From contig NZ_LIPF01000008.1 in assembly GCF_001905385.1 (NCBI RefSeq), positions 248,001 to 312,000 on the forward strand: DNA of 64,000 nt. Reading direction: 5' to 3'. The notes under the pieces are model-generated. The model worked only from the letters and a program-made list of their open reading frames with translations. It was not told the DNA's origin and searched no databases. The position numbers and the translations under genes were made by a program. Positions 1 to 12,608 of this stretch are shown in pieces. The DNA comes from Streptomyces sp. CB02414 (lineage in GTDB: Bacteria; Actinomycetota; Actinomycetes; Streptomycetales; Streptomycetaceae). Within the stretch, counting starts at the first letter, position 1; the number at the start of each line of letters is the position of its first letter.

Positions 1-309
1 CGCATCGCCGACCGGATCGCCGTGATGTACGCGGGTCGCATCGTCGAACTCGCCGACGCCGCGGATTTCTTCGGCGCCCCCGGCCCCCGCCACCCCTACA
101 GCCGGGGCCTGCTCGACGCCCTGCCCGACCGCGCCTTCACCCCCATCCCCGGCCTGCCGCCGGAACTCGGCGACCTCCCGGACGGCTGCGCCTTCGCCGC
201 CCGCTGCGACCGCGCGACCGACGCCTGCACCGCCCTGCCGCCCCTGACCGCCACGGTCGCCTGCCACCACCCGCACGCCGCGCTCACGGAGGCCGCCGAC
301 CGTGCTTGA
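1..309 (+). CDS. Peptide/nickel-type ABC transporter ATPase, C-terminal part (5' truncated by window)
   Basis: This is the end of an ATP-binding subunit of a dipeptide/oligopeptide (DppD/OppD-like) importer on the cytoplasmic face of the membrane. Reading frame 1 is open from the first base. It starts inside the stretch after the H-loop (IADRIAVMYAGRIVE), then shows the oligo_HPY-type C-terminal extension: an HPYSRGLLDALP block followed by a cysteine cluster (GCAFAARC ... DAC ... VACHH) that is typical of this transporter subfamily. The N-terminal Walker A and signature motifs lie outside the window. The stop codon overlaps the next ATPase gene by 8 nt, so the two ATPases are translated from one message. 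Substrate cannot be read from these residues; peptides or nickel chelates are both possible. Confidence 0.9.
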   Translation, partial: RIADRIAVMYAGRIVELADAADFFGAPGPRHPYSRGLLDALPDRAFTPIPGLPPELGDLPDGCAFAARCDRATDACTALPPLTATVACHHPHAALTEAADRA

Positions 310-961
310 ACTGAGCGCCATCACCGCCGGATACGCCAGGAACGCGCCCGTGTTCCGGGACGTCTCGCTGTCCGTCGAGCCGGGCGAGGCCGTCGGGCTG
401 CTCGGCCCCAGCGGCTGCGGCAAGTCCACCCTCGCCCGCGTCGCGGCCCTGCTCCACCACCCCGACTCCGGTGCCCTGGTGGTCGACGGCACCCCCGTGC
501 GCCGCTGGCGCCACCGCGCCCCGCGCGCGCAGCGCACCGCCTTCGGTGTCGTCTTCCAGCAGGCGAGGCTCTCCGCCGACCCCCGCCTCGCGCTCACCGA
601 CCTGATCGCCGAGCCGCTGCGCGCCACCGGCCGGCGCGAGGAGGCCGCCGGCCGGGTCGCCGAACTCGCCGCCACCGTGGGGCTCACCGCCGACCTCCTC
701 GGCAGGCGCCCGCACGAGGTCAGCGACGGACAGTTGCAGCGCGCCTGTCTCGCCCGCGCCCTCGTGCTGCGCCCGCGCTGGCTGGTGTGCGACGAGGTGA
801 CGGCGATGCTCGACGCCTCGACCACCGCCGCGCTGGTCCGTGTCGTGGAGGACTACCGCGCCGAGACCGGGGCGGGGCTGCTGACCGTCGGTCACGACCG
901 CGTCCTCCTCGACCGCTGGTGCGACCGCACCGTCGAGTGGGACACCCTGACGCACCCCTGA
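302..961 (+). CDS. Second ABC transporter ATPase (DppF/NikE-like, short form)
   Basis: Partner ATPase of the preceding subunit. 219 residues with Walker A GPSGCGKST (35-43), Q-loop VVFQQ, a signature motif VSDGQLQRA, Walker B WLVCDEVTAMLD and the H-loop TVGHD. It stops right after the ATPase core and lacks the oligo_HPY extension that its neighbour has, making it about 100 residues shorter than typical DppF. The signature reads SDGQ rather than the usual SGGQ. Start is GTG at 302, overlapping the previous stop by 8 nt, which suggests translational coupling. The permease and binding-protein genes would be expected upstream of the window. Substrate is unresolved. Confidence 0.88.
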   Translation: MLELSAITAGYARNAPVFRDVSLSVEPGEAVGLLGPSGCGKSTLARVAALLHHPDSGALVVDGTPVRRWRHRAPRAQRTAFGVVFQQARLSADPRLALTDLIAEPLRATGRREEAAGRVAELAATVGLTADLLGRRPHEVSDGQLQRACLARALVLRPRWLVCDEVTAMLDASTTAALVRVVEDYRAETGAGLLTVGHDRVLLDRWCDRTVEWDTLTHP

Positions 962-1065
962 CCCGCACCCCTGTCCCGCCCCCTGCCCCGCCCTCCCTGG
1001 GCCAGAATCCGAGCCTCCGCTCGACATGCATCGGTCAAGCGCGGTCCACGAGCACAGCAGCCGGG

Positions 1066-1098
1066 GTTCACCCGGCGCCGTTTGCCTGGTTGTCGTCC
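1066..1098 (+). promoter_or_regulatory. Candidate PHO box upstream of phoD
   Basis: An 11-base unit GTTCACCCGGC (1066-1076) matches the Streptomyces PhoP direct-repeat unit well. The next two 11-base units (1077-1087 and 1088-1098) match poorly. The site lies 25-57 bases before the phosphatase start, where PhoP activation would make biological sense. It rests on one good repeat plus context. Confidence 0.4.
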
Positions 1099-1122
1099 GG
1101 CCGTCCGTCCACTGGAGGTTCG

Positions 1123-2718
1123 ATGACCCCGCCGCGCACCAGCTCCCCGAACTCGCTGAAGAGAAGGGGCTTCCTCGGTATCGCGGGTGCCGCCGGCGCC
1201 GGTGCGGTGCTGCTCGGCACCGGTGCCGCGCCCGTCGCTTCCGCCACCCCGGGACGCGTCCCGGGCGACCCGTTCCAGCTCGGCGTCGCATCCGGCGACC
1301 CGCTCCCCGACGGCGTGGTGCTGTGGACCCGCCTCGCCCCCAAGCCCCTCGACGAGGACGGCGGCATGCCCAACCGCCCCGTCGCCGTGCGCTGGGAGAT
1401 CGCCCTCGACGAGCGCTTCCGGAAGGTCGTCCGGCGCGGCGTCGAGCACGCCGTGCCCGCCGAGGCGCACACCGTCCACGCCGACGTACGGGGCCTGCGC
1501 CCGCACCACGAGTACTACTACCGCTTCCGCGCCGGAAACGCGGTGTCGCCCGTCGGCCGCACCCGCACCGCCCCGGCCCCCGGTACCTCGCCCACGGTCG
1601 ACTTCGCCTTCGCCTCCTGCGCCAACTGGGAACAGGGCCACTTCACGGCGTACCGGCACATGGCCGAGGAGCGCCCCGACGTGGTCTTCCACCTCGGCGA
1701 CTACCTCTACGAGTACGCCGCCGGCGTCAACGGCAAGGTGCGCACCCACCACGGCGACGAGATGAACACCCTCGCCGAATACCGCCAGCGCCACGCCCAG
1801 TACAAGACCGACCCCGACCTCAGGCTGCTGCACGCCACCGCGCCCTTCGTCGTCACCTGGGACGACCACGAGACCGACAACAACTACGCCGACCTGAGCC
1901 CCGAGAACAACGACGCCGGCCAGGGCAACGACACCACCGCGCACTTCGCCGCCCGCCGCCGGGCCGCTTACCAGGCCTACTGGGAGCACATGCCGCTGCG
2001 CCGCTTCCGCAAGCCGGTGGACACGGCGCTGCCGCTGTACCGGCGCCTGGAGTACGGGTCCACCGCGACCTTCAGCGTGCTGGACACCCGCCAGTACCGC
2101 ACCAATCAGCCCTACGGCGACAAGTGGCAGGTCTCCGGGCCGGACCAGTGGGACCCGAAGGCCACCATCCTCGGCGACGAGCAGCACGCCTGGCTGGAGC
2201 GGAGCCTCGCCCGGTCCCGCTCCACCTGGAACGTGGTCCCGCAGCAGATCTACTTCGCGAACTGGGACGCCGTCGCCGGCCCGGACGACGGCGGCTACAA
2301 CGACGGCTGGGACGGCTACCGCGCCTCCCGCGACCGGGTCCTCGGCTACGTCGAGGAGCGCCGCGTCGACAACTTCGTGGTCCTCACCGGCGACGTGCAC
2401 AACAACTGGACCAACGACCTGCGCCGCGACTTCGAGCGCCCCGAGACCCGGCTGCTGGGCAGCGAGTTCGTCACCACGTCGATCACCTCGGGCGGCGACG
2501 GCTCGGCCACCCACGACCCCGGCCAGGTGTACTGGGACGAGAACCCGCACACCAAGTACTACAGCAGCCGCCGGGGCTACGTCCGCTGCTCCGTCTCCAA
2601 GCGGCAGTACACGGCCGACTACCGCGTGGTCGACTACGTCACCCGGCCCGGCGCCCCGGTCCGCACCGACAAGTCGTTCGTGATCGAGGCGGGCGTGCCC
2701 GGCGTCCAGGAGGCCTGA
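1123..2718 (+). CDS. phoD: Secreted alkaline phosphatase/phosphodiesterase, PhoD family
   Basis: Secreted PhoD-type phosphodiesterase/phosphomonoesterase that releases phosphate from organic esters outside the cell. Start ATG 1123 has GGAGG five bases upstream. The open frame runs further 5' but the signal peptide fixes this start. Residues 1-41 form a Tat signal: SLKRRGFLG with the twin arginine at 14-15, a hydrophobic stretch and a VASA cleavage site. The mature part shows the family metal-site motifs: SCANWEQGHF, HLGDYLYEY, VTWDDHETDNNY and LTGDVHNNW near the C terminus. Total 531 residues, normal for PhoD. Tat export fits a protein that folds with its metals before secretion. A phosphate-control box may lie upstream. 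It is probably a single-gene unit; the next gene is 184 bases away. Confidence 0.95.
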   Translation: MTPPRTSSPNSLKRRGFLGIAGAAGAGAVLLGTGAAPVASATPGRVPGDPFQLGVASGDPLPDGVVLWTRLAPKPLDEDGGMPNRPVAVRWEIALDERFRKVVRRGVEHAVPAEAHTVHADVRGLRPHHEYYYRFRAGNAVSPVGRTRTAPAPGTSPTVDFAFASCANWEQGHFTAYRHMAEERPDVVFHLGDYLYEYAAGVNGKVRTHHGDEMNTLAEYRQRHAQYKTDPDLRLLHATAPFVVTWDDHETDNNYADLSPENNDAGQGNDTTAHFAARRRAAYQAYWEHMPLRRFRKPVDTALPLYRRLEYGSTATFSVLDTRQYRTNQPYGDKWQVSGPDQWDPKATILGDEQHAWLERSLARSRSTWNVVPQQIYFANWDAVAGPDDGGYNDGWDGYRASRDRVLGYVEERRVDNFVVLTGDVHNNWTNDLRRDFERPETRLLGSEFVTTSITSGGDGSATHDPGQVYWDENPHTKYYSSRRGYVRCSVSKRQYTADYRVVDYVTRPGAPVRTDKSFVIEAGVPGVQEA

Positions 2719-2760
2719 GCGCCGACCTCCATCAGGAACCAACAAAGTCCGACGGGGTAA

Positions 2761-2789
2761 TTGATTCGGTTGTGTTCGGGTTCTAGGGT
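2761..2789 (+). promoter_or_regulatory. Candidate sigma-70-type promoter for beta-galactosidase
   Basis: TTGATT (2761-2766) and TAGGGT (2784-2789) are separated by 17 bases. They lie in an AT-richer patch between the phosphatase stop and the beta-galactosidase start. This is the best -35/-10 pair seen in the 184-base gap. Sequence match only. Confidence 0.3.
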
Positions 2790-2797
2790 GTGCCTGA

Positions 2798-6820
<4,023 letters not shown>

Positions 6821-6858
6821 CGGTTCCCTGGGCCCGGGGCCCGGGTAACCGGGCCCTC

Positions 6859-7737
6859 ATGGGTGACGTACTGGTCGGAGCGTGTTCCTGGACGGACCGG
6901 CAGCTGGTCGCGAGTGGCTGGTACCCGCGCGGACGGCGGGACGCCGAGGGGCGGTTGCGGCACTACGCCTCGCGGCTGCCCGTCGTCGAGGTGGACGCCG
7001 GGTACTACGCGCTGCCGAGCCGGCGCAACAGCGAGCTGTGGCTGGAGCGCACGCCCGACGGCTTCCGCTTCGACGTCAAGGCCTTCTCACTGCTGACCGG
7101 CCACCCCACCCGCCCGGAGGCACTGCCCGCCGACCTGCGCGGGGCCGGCGCCGGGCGGCTGAGGTGCGGGCAGGCGGGTGACGGTCTGCTGGACGAGGTG
7201 TGGGGACGTTTCGCCGAGGCGGTCGAGCCGCTGCGGAAGGACGGGCGGCTCGGCACCGTGCTGTTCCAGTTCCCGCCGTGGTTCTCGCCGGGTTCCCCGG
7301 CCGAGGCGGCGCTCGAAGCGTGCGCACGGCGTACGGAGGGCTGGCCGATCGCCGTGGAGTTCCGGCACCCCGGGTGGTGGGAGGCGGAACGGGCGGACAC
7401 CACCCACGCCCTGCTGTCCGCGCTGGGCGCCTCGGCCGTCGGCACCGACATGGCCCGGGGACTGCCGTCGTCGCTGCCGCCCGTGGTGCCGGTCACCCGG
7501 CGGTCCCTCGCCGTGGTGCGCTTCCACGGGCGCAGCACGGCGTGGGGGAGGGGAAGCAAGGAGGACCGCTTCCGGTACGACTACTCGGCCGCCGAACTGG
7601 GCGCCTGGACGCCCCGCCTGCGCCGTGCCGCCGCACAGACCGACGAGCTGCACGTGCTCTTCAACAACTGCTGCGCCGACGCCGCCGTGCGCGCCGCCGA
7701 AACCATGCGGGAGCTGCTCACTCCGCCGCGTCGCTGA
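6859..7737 (+). CDS. DUF72 family TIM-barrel protein
   Basis: Recognised as a DUF72 (YecE-like) protein: early GACSWTD motif, FDVKAFSLLTGHPT, VLFQFPPWF, VEFRHPGWW and a C-terminal FNNCCADAAV block. 292 residues, normal for the family. The biochemical function is not established, and no catalytic assignment is made. ATG 6859 was chosen because family similarity begins there; the upstream open frame lies inside the beta-galactosidase gene. The 3' end overlaps the convergent arsR-type gene by 20 bases, so no room exists for a terminator between them. Confidence 0.88.
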   Translation: MGDVLVGACSWTDRQLVASGWYPRGRRDAEGRLRHYASRLPVVEVDAGYYALPSRRNSELWLERTPDGFRFDVKAFSLLTGHPTRPEALPADLRGAGAGRLRCGQAGDGLLDEVWGRFAEAVEPLRKDGRLGTVLFQFPPWFSPGSPAEAALEACARRTEGWPIAVEFRHPGWWEAERADTTHALLSALGASAVGTDMARGLPSSLPPVVPVTRRSLAVVRFHGRSTAWGRGSKEDRFRYDYSAAELGAWTPRLRRAAAQTDELHVLFNNCCADAAVRAAETMRELLTPPRR

Positions 7738-8080
7738 TCCCCAGCCGCAGGTGCTCCACGTGGTACACGGCCTGGTCGAGCAGCCCGGCGACATGGTCGT
7801 CGTGCAGCGCGTACACCACCGAACGGCCGCGCCGCTCACCCACCACCAGGCCGAGGTTGCGCAGCAGCCGCAGCTGGTGCGAGCAGGCCGACTGCTCCAT
7901 CCCGACCTCGGCCGCCAACTCGGTGGCGGGCAGCGGGCCTTCGCGCAGGCGGGCCAGGATCAGCAGCCGGGAGGGGGTGGACAGGGCCTGGAGTGTGGTG
8001 GCGACCTTGGCGACGTTGTCCGCGTCCAGGCGCACGCGTGCGGCGGCGTCCTGCGCGGTGGTGGCGGCTCCGTGACCCAT
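7718..8080 (-). CDS. ArsR/SmtB-family metal-sensing repressor
   Basis: 120-residue winged-helix repressor: LSTPSRLLILARL in the first helices, recognition region ELAAEVGMEQSACSHQLRLLRNLGLV, then the wing GERRGRSVVYALHDDHV. The end (YHVEHLRLG) carries His/Glu residues in the alpha-5 region where metal ligands sit in NmtR/SmtB-type sensors. It is divergently transcribed from the metal ATPase 56 bases away, the standard layout for a metal-released repressor that controls its exporter and itself. A matching operator is visible in the gap. The exact metal (Co, Ni, Zn or Fe) is inferred from the exporter type, not from this protein. Confidence 0.92.
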   Translation of the reverse strand: MGHGAATTAQDAAARVRLDADNVAKVATTLQALSTPSRLLILARLREGPLPATELAAEVGMEQSACSHQLRLLRNLGLVVGERRGRSVVYALHDDHVAGLLDQAVYHVEHLRLGISDAAE

Positions 8081-8110
8081 GCGCTCATCCTACTCACCCC
8101 ACATGAACGC

Positions 8111-8126
8111 ATGAATGAGTCTTCAT
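8111..8126. promoter_or_regulatory. SmtB/ArsR-type operator (TGAA-N6-TTCA)
   Basis: ATGAA-TGAGTC-TTCAT is a perfect 5-bp inverted repeat with a 6-base spacer and contains the SmtB-family core TGAA-N6-TTCA. A further ATGAA half-site lies at 8103-8107. The operator sits between the divergent regulator and ATPase starts, within 11 bases of the ATPase ATG, so repressor binding would block both promoters. Confidence 0.75.
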
Positions 8127-8136
8127 CTGTTCCTGT

Positions 8137-10071
8137 ATGGTGTGCCGCGTGTCCACCACGCTCGCCCCCGCACCCGTCCCCGCGCCCGTCAGCCGGGCGC
8201 CCCGCCGCCGCACCCGCATCCTCGCCCTGCCCGAGGCCCGCTGGGCGCTCGTCTCGCTCGTCGCGTTCCTGCTCGCCCTGCCCCTCGACCTCGGCGGCGC
8301 CTCCGCCTGGACGTACGGCCCGCTGTACGTCGTCGCCTACGCCGCCGGCGGCTGGGAGCCCGCCCTGGAGGGCCTGCGGGCGCTGCGCGAGAAGACCCTG
8401 GACGTCGACCTGCTGATGATCGTCGCGGCGCTCGGCGCGGCCTCCATCGGACAGGTCCTCGACGGCGCCCTGCTGATCGTCATCTTCGCCACCTCCGGCG
8501 CCCTGGAGGCCCTGGCCACCGCCCGCACCGCCGACTCCGTGCGCGGCCTGCTCGACCTCGCGCCCACCACCGCGACCCGGGTGACCGGCGACCGCGAGGA
8601 GACCGTCCCCACCGCCGGCCTCGCCGTCGGCGACGTCCTCCTGGTCCGGCCGGGGGAGCGGATCGGCGCCGACGGCACGGTCCTCGGCGGCGAGGGCGAG
8701 GTCGACCAGGCCAACATCACCGGCGAGTCCGTCCCCGTCCTCAAGCGCCCCGGCGACGACGTCTTCGCCGGCACCCTCAACGGCACCGGTTCCCTGCGCG
8801 TCCGCGTCGACCGGGACCCCGCCGACTCGGTCATCGCCCGCATCGTCACCCTCGTCGAGGAGGCGTCCCGCACCAAGGCGCCGACCCAGCTGTTCATCGA
8901 GAAGATCGAGCAGCGCTACGCGGTCGGCATCGTGGTCGCCACCCTCGCGGTCTTCGGCATCCCGCTCGCCTTCGGCGCCGACCTCACGGACGCCCTGCTG
9001 CGCGCCATGACCTTCATGATCGTCGCGTCCCCCTGCGCGGTGGTCCTCGCGACCATGCCGCCCCTGCTCTCCGCCATCGCCAACGCGGGCCGGCACGGTG
9101 TCCTGGTGAAGTCGGCGGTCGCCATGGAGCGCCTCGGCGAGACCGACGCCGCCGCCCTCGACAAGACCGGCACCCTCACCGAGGGCACCCCCGAGGTCAC
9201 CGCCGTACGCCCGCAGCCCGGCACCGGCCTGGACGAGGACGCCCTGCTCGCCCTCGCCGCGGCGGCCGAGCACCCCAGCGAGCACCCGCTGGCCCGCGCG
9301 ATCGTGGCCGCCGCCCGCGCCCGCGACCTGCGCATCGCCCCCGCCGAGGACTTCACGGCGACTCCGGGCCGAGGCGTCACCGCCGTCGTCGACGGCCACG
9401 AGGTGCACGTCGGCCGCGCCGAGACCCCCGAGGGTGCCGAGACGACCGTCCGGGTCACCCGCGACGGCACCCCCGTCGGGACCCTGGCCCTCACCGACCG
9501 CCTGCGTGCCGACGCCCCCGGGGCCACCGCCGCGCTCACCGCCCTCACCGGCACCCCTCCCACCCTCCTCACCGGCGACAACGCGCCCGCCGCCGCCCGC
9601 GTCGCCGACGCGACCGGCATCACCGACGTCCGCGCCGGCCTGCTGCCCGAGGACAAGGTCGAGGCCGTACGGGACCTGGAACGGACCGGCCGCAAGGTGC
9701 TCTTCGTCGGTGACGGCGTCAACGACGCGCCCGCCCTCGCCGCCGCGCACGCCGGCGTCGCCATGGGCCGGGCCGGCTCCGACCTCGCCCTGGAGACGGC
9801 GGACGCGGTCGTGGTGCGGGACGAGCTGGCGGCCGTACCCGCCGTCGTCGACCTCTCCCGGCGCGCGCGCAGACTGGTGGTACAGAACCTGGTCATCGCC
9901 GGTACGTTCATCACCGTTCTCGTCCTGTGGGACCTGATCGGACACCTCCCGCTGCCGCTCGGCGTCGCGGGCCACGAGGGATCGACCGTGCTGGTCGGCC
10001 TGAACGGGCTGCGGCTGCTGCGCGAGTCGGCCTGGCGGCCGAGGCGATCCGCAGGAGCCCAGGAAGCGTGA
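8137..10071 (+). CDS. P1B-4-type heavy-metal exporting P-type ATPase (CoaT/CtpD-like)
   Basis: Membrane pump that exports divalent metal at the cost of ATP. Key motifs are TGES in the actuator domain, phosphorylation Asp342 in DKTGTLT, HP motif SEHPLA, hinge VGDGVNDAPAL, and an SPC motif (298-300) in the ion-path helix instead of CPC. The last helix carries HEGST (His613). SPC plus HEG(G/S)T is the mark of the P1B-4 group, linked to Co, Fe, Ni and sometimes Zn export. There is no N-terminal CxxC metal-binding domain. Start taken as ATG 8137; GTG 8149 (MSTTLAP) is a good alternative and the first may place the mRNA almost leaderless. 644 residues. Regulated by the divergent ArsR protein. Confidence 0.92.
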   Translation: MVCRVSTTLAPAPVPAPVSRAPRRRTRILALPEARWALVSLVAFLLALPLDLGGASAWTYGPLYVVAYAAGGWEPALEGLRALREKTLDVDLLMIVAALGAASIGQVLDGALLIVIFATSGALEALATARTADSVRGLLDLAPTTATRVTGDREETVPTAGLAVGDVLLVRPGERIGADGTVLGGEGEVDQANITGESVPVLKRPGDDVFAGTLNGTGSLRVRVDRDPADSVIARIVTLVEEASRTKAPTQLFIEKIEQRYAVGIVVATLAVFGIPLAFGADLTDALLRAMTFMIVASPCAVVLATMPPLLSAIANAGRHGVLVKSAVAMERLGETDAAALDKTGTLTEGTPEVTAVRPQPGTGLDEDALLALAAAAEHPSEHPLARAIVAAARARDLRIAPAEDFTATPGRGVTAVVDGHEVHVGRAETPEGAETTVRVTRDGTPVGTLALTDRLRADAPGATAALTALTGTPPTLLTGDNAPAAARVADATGITDVRAGLLPEDKVEAVRDLERTGRKVLFVGDGVNDAPALAAAHAGVAMGRAGSDLALETADAVVVRDELAAVPAVVDLSRRARRLVVQNLVIAGTFITVLVLWDLIGHLPLPLGVAGHEGSTVLVGLNGLRLLRESAWRPRRSAGAQEA

Positions 10072-10126
10072 CGTTCATGTCGGATTCCCGCCAGCCCTCA
10101 CCCGGCCGGCGGGCCATCCTGGACGC

Positions 10127-11611
10127 ATGCAGACGGGAATGCACACCGACACCGAGCGCTGCGTGCGCGCCGTGCAGTCGAAGGACGCGCGGTTCGACGG
10201 CTGGTTCTTCACCGCCGTACTGACGACCCGCATCTACTGCCGGCCCAGCTGCCCGGTGGTGCCGCCCAAGCCCGCGAACATGACCTTCTACCGAAGCGCG
10301 GCGGCCTGCCAGCAGGCCGGGTTCCGGGCGTGCAAGCGCTGCCGCCCGGACACCAGCCCCGGCTCCCCGGAGTGGAACGAGCGCGCCGACCTCACCGCCC
10401 GCGCCATGCGCCTGATCGCCGACGGTGTCGTGGACCGCGAGGGCGTGCCCGGCCTCGCCGCCCGCCTCGGCTACAGCACCCGCCAGGTCGAACGCCAGCT
10501 CCTGGCCGAACTGGGCGCGGGCCCGCTCGCCCTCGCCCGCGCTCAGCGCGCCCAGACCGCCCGGCTGCTCGTCGAGACCACCGCGCTGCCGATGGCGGAC
10601 ATCGCCTTCGCGGCGGGCTTCTCCTCCATCCGCACCTTCAACGACACGGTCCGCGAGGTCTACGCCCTCTCCCCGAGCGAACTGCGCACCCGCGCCCCGA
10701 AGAACCGAGCGGCGGACCACGCGCCCGGCACGCTGACCCTCCGCCTCCCGTTCCGCACCCCCCTCAACCCCGACAACCTCTTCGGCCACCTCGCCGCCAC
10801 CGCCGTACCCGGCGTGGAGGAGTGGCGGGACGGCGCGTACCGGCGCACTCTGCGCCTCCCGTACGGTCACGGCATCGTGGCCCTCACTCCGACCCCCGAC
10901 CACATCGCCTGCCGCCTCACCCTCAGCGACCCGCGCGACCTGACCGTCGCCGTCAGCCGCTGCCGCCGCCTGCTCGACCTCGACGCCGACCCGACGGCCA
11001 TCGACGGCCGGCTGCGCGCCGACCCGCTTCTCGCGCCGCTCGTCGACAAGGCCCCCGGACGGCGCGTGCCGCGCACGGTCGACGAGGCGGAGTTCGCCGT
11101 ACGGGCCGTGCTCGGCCAGCAGGTCTCCACCGCCGCCGCCCGCACCCACGCCGCCCGCCTGGTCACCGCGCACGGCGACCCGGTCGACGACCCCGAGGGC
11201 GGCCTGAGCCACCTCTTCCCGTCCCCGACGGCGCTGGCCTCGGTGGACCCCGGGACCCTGGCCATGCCGCGCACCCGTCGCACGACCCTCACCACCCTCG
11301 TCTCCCATCTGGCCGACGGCTCGCTCAGCCTGGGCGTCGAGACCGACTGGACCGAGACCCGCGCCCGGCTCCTCGCCCTGCCCGGCTTCGGCCCCTGGAC
11401 CGCCGACGTCATCGCCATGCGCGCCCTCGGCGACCCCGACGCCTTCCTCTCCACCGACCTCGGCATCCGCCGCGCCGCCGGCGAACTCGGCCTGCCCTCC
11501 ACCCCGGCGGCGCTCACCGCCCGCGCGGCCGCCTGGCGGCCCTGGCGGGCGTACGCCGTCCAGTACCTGTGGGCGACCGACGACCACCCGATCAACTTCC
11601 TGCCCGTGTAA
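10127..11611 (+). CDS. AdaA-AlkA fusion: methylphosphotriester sensor plus 3-methyladenine DNA glycosylase II
   Basis: Adaptive response protein that senses and repairs alkylated DNA. Residues 1-80 form the Ada zinc domain with Cys38, Cys42, Cys69 and Cys72 (YCRPSC ... CKRC); Cys38 is the expected methyl acceptor. Residues ~85-185 form an AraC-type DNA-binding domain (ARLGYSTRQVERQL, MADIAFAAGFSSIRTFN). Residues ~195-494 are an AlkA glycosylase with FAVRAVLGQQVS, helix-hairpin-helix LPGFGPWTAD and the catalytic Asp in FLSTDLG. Such AdaA-AlkA fusions are known in actinobacteria. The ogt gene follows 29 bases later, so sensor, base-excision and direct-reversal activities are made together. The protein probably activates its own operon after Cys38 methylation. 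Confidence 0.95.
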   Translation: MQTGMHTDTERCVRAVQSKDARFDGWFFTAVLTTRIYCRPSCPVVPPKPANMTFYRSAAACQQAGFRACKRCRPDTSPGSPEWNERADLTARAMRLIADGVVDREGVPGLAARLGYSTRQVERQLLAELGAGPLALARAQRAQTARLLVETTALPMADIAFAAGFSSIRTFNDTVREVYALSPSELRTRAPKNRAADHAPGTLTLRLPFRTPLNPDNLFGHLAATAVPGVEEWRDGAYRRTLRLPYGHGIVALTPTPDHIACRLTLSDPRDLTVAVSRCRRLLDLDADPTAIDGRLRADPLLAPLVDKAPGRRVPRTVDEAEFAVRAVLGQQVSTAAARTHAARLVTAHGDPVDDPEGGLSHLFPSPTALASVDPGTLAMPRTRRTTLTTLVSHLADGSLSLGVETDWTETRARLLALPGFGPWTADVIAMRALGDPDAFLSTDLGIRRAAGELGLPSTPAALTARAAAWRPWRAYAVQYLWATDDHPINFLPV

Positions 11612-11640
11612 GCCGCCGCGAGCCCGTACGAGGAACCCAC

Positions 11641-12123
11641 GTGAAACAGCACACCGTGATCGACAGCCCCTACGGAGCCCTCACCCTCGTCGCCGAGGAC
11701 GGCGCCCTGTGCGGCCTCTACATGACCGACCAGCGCCACCGCCCACCGGAGGAGACCTTCGGCACGGCCGACGACGGCCCGTTCGCGCGGGTGGAGGAGC
11801 AACTGACGGCGTACTTCGCCGGCGAACTGAAGGACTTCACCCTCGACCTGCGCCTGAACGGCACCCCGTTCCAGCGCACGGTCTGGGACCAGCTCCGGAA
11901 GATCCCCTACGGCGAGACCCGCACCTACGGCGAACTCGCCGACGCCCTCGGCAACCCGGCCGCCTCCCGCGCGGTGGGCCTCGCCAACGGCCGCAACCCG
12001 ATCGGCATCATCGTCCCCTGCCACCGCGTCATCGGCGCGAGCGGCAGCCTGACCGGCTACGGCGGCGGCCTGGAACGCAAGCGGCGGCTGCTGGACTTCG
12101 AACGGGGGACGGCGCTGTTCTAG
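11641..12123 (+). CDS. ogt: Methylated-DNA--protein-cysteine S-methyltransferase
   Basis: Removes O6-alkyl groups from guanine by irreversible transfer to its own cysteine. 160 residues. The active site is Cys127 in IIVPCHRVIG, preceded by TPFQRTVWDQLRKIPYGET with the helix-turn-helix Tyr/Arg region, and followed by LTGYGGGLERKRRLL. GTG start at 11641 with GAGGA six bases upstream. It is immediately downstream of adaA-alkA in the same direction and is very probably cotranscribed. Confidence 0.95.
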   Translation: MKQHTVIDSPYGALTLVAEDGALCGLYMTDQRHRPPEETFGTADDGPFARVEEQLTAYFAGELKDFTLDLRLNGTPFQRTVWDQLRKIPYGETRTYGELADALGNPAASRAVGLANGRNPIGIIVPCHRVIGASGSLTGYGGGLERKRRLLDFERGTALF

Positions 12124-12153
12124 CCACCGGGCGCCCCGAGGGCTCCGTCCGGC

Positions 12154-12597
12154 TCAGTGGGCGGGGCGGGGCCGGACGGCGATCTCCCGCAGCGGGTCCC
12201 CGCCGTCGACGAACAGCCGGCCGCCCGGCGCCAGCGCGGCGGCGACCCGCTCCAGGACCCGCCGTCCGGCCTCCGGGTGACGGCCGTCGAGCGCCCCGAC
12301 GCGGACGGCGAACACCAGGTCGAACGGCCCCTCACCGGGCTCCCGCACGAAGTCCTCCGCCGCGACGCACCGCACGCTCATCCGGCCCGAGGCGATCTCG
12401 CGGGCCGACCCGGCCTCCGCCTGCGCGACCGCCCGCGCCGAACGGTCGACGGCCACGACGTGCCCCGACACCAGCCGCGCGGCGACGGCCCGCGCGGCGG
12501 CCCCCGGCCCGCACCCGATCTCCAGCACCCGCGCCGCGGGCGTCAGCGGCAGCGCGTCCACGATCGCCGCGAGACGGGGCGAGAGCTCGGACGGCAC
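12154..12597 (-). CDS. Small class I SAM-dependent methyltransferase
   Basis: 147 residues with the SAM-binding glycine motif VLEIGCGPGAAARAVAARL near the N terminus, the acidic residue VAVDRSARAV after strand 2, and a later GPFDLVFAVRVGALDG segment. It is shorter than most class I methyltransferases, with little room for a substrate cap, so the substrate cannot be predicted. GTG start at 12597 has GAGGTG upstream. It follows the VOC gene by 11 bases and probably ends a three-gene unit cobB-VOC-methyltransferase. Confidence 0.85.
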   Translation of the reverse strand: MPSELSPRLAAIVDALPLTPAARVLEIGCGPGAAARAVAARLVSGHVVAVDRSARAVAQAEAGSAREIASGRMSVRCVAAEDFVREPGEGPFDLVFAVRVGALDGRHPEAGRRVLERVAAALAPGGRLFVDGGDPLREIAVRPRPAH

Positions 12598-12608
12598 GGC
12601 CGGTCACC

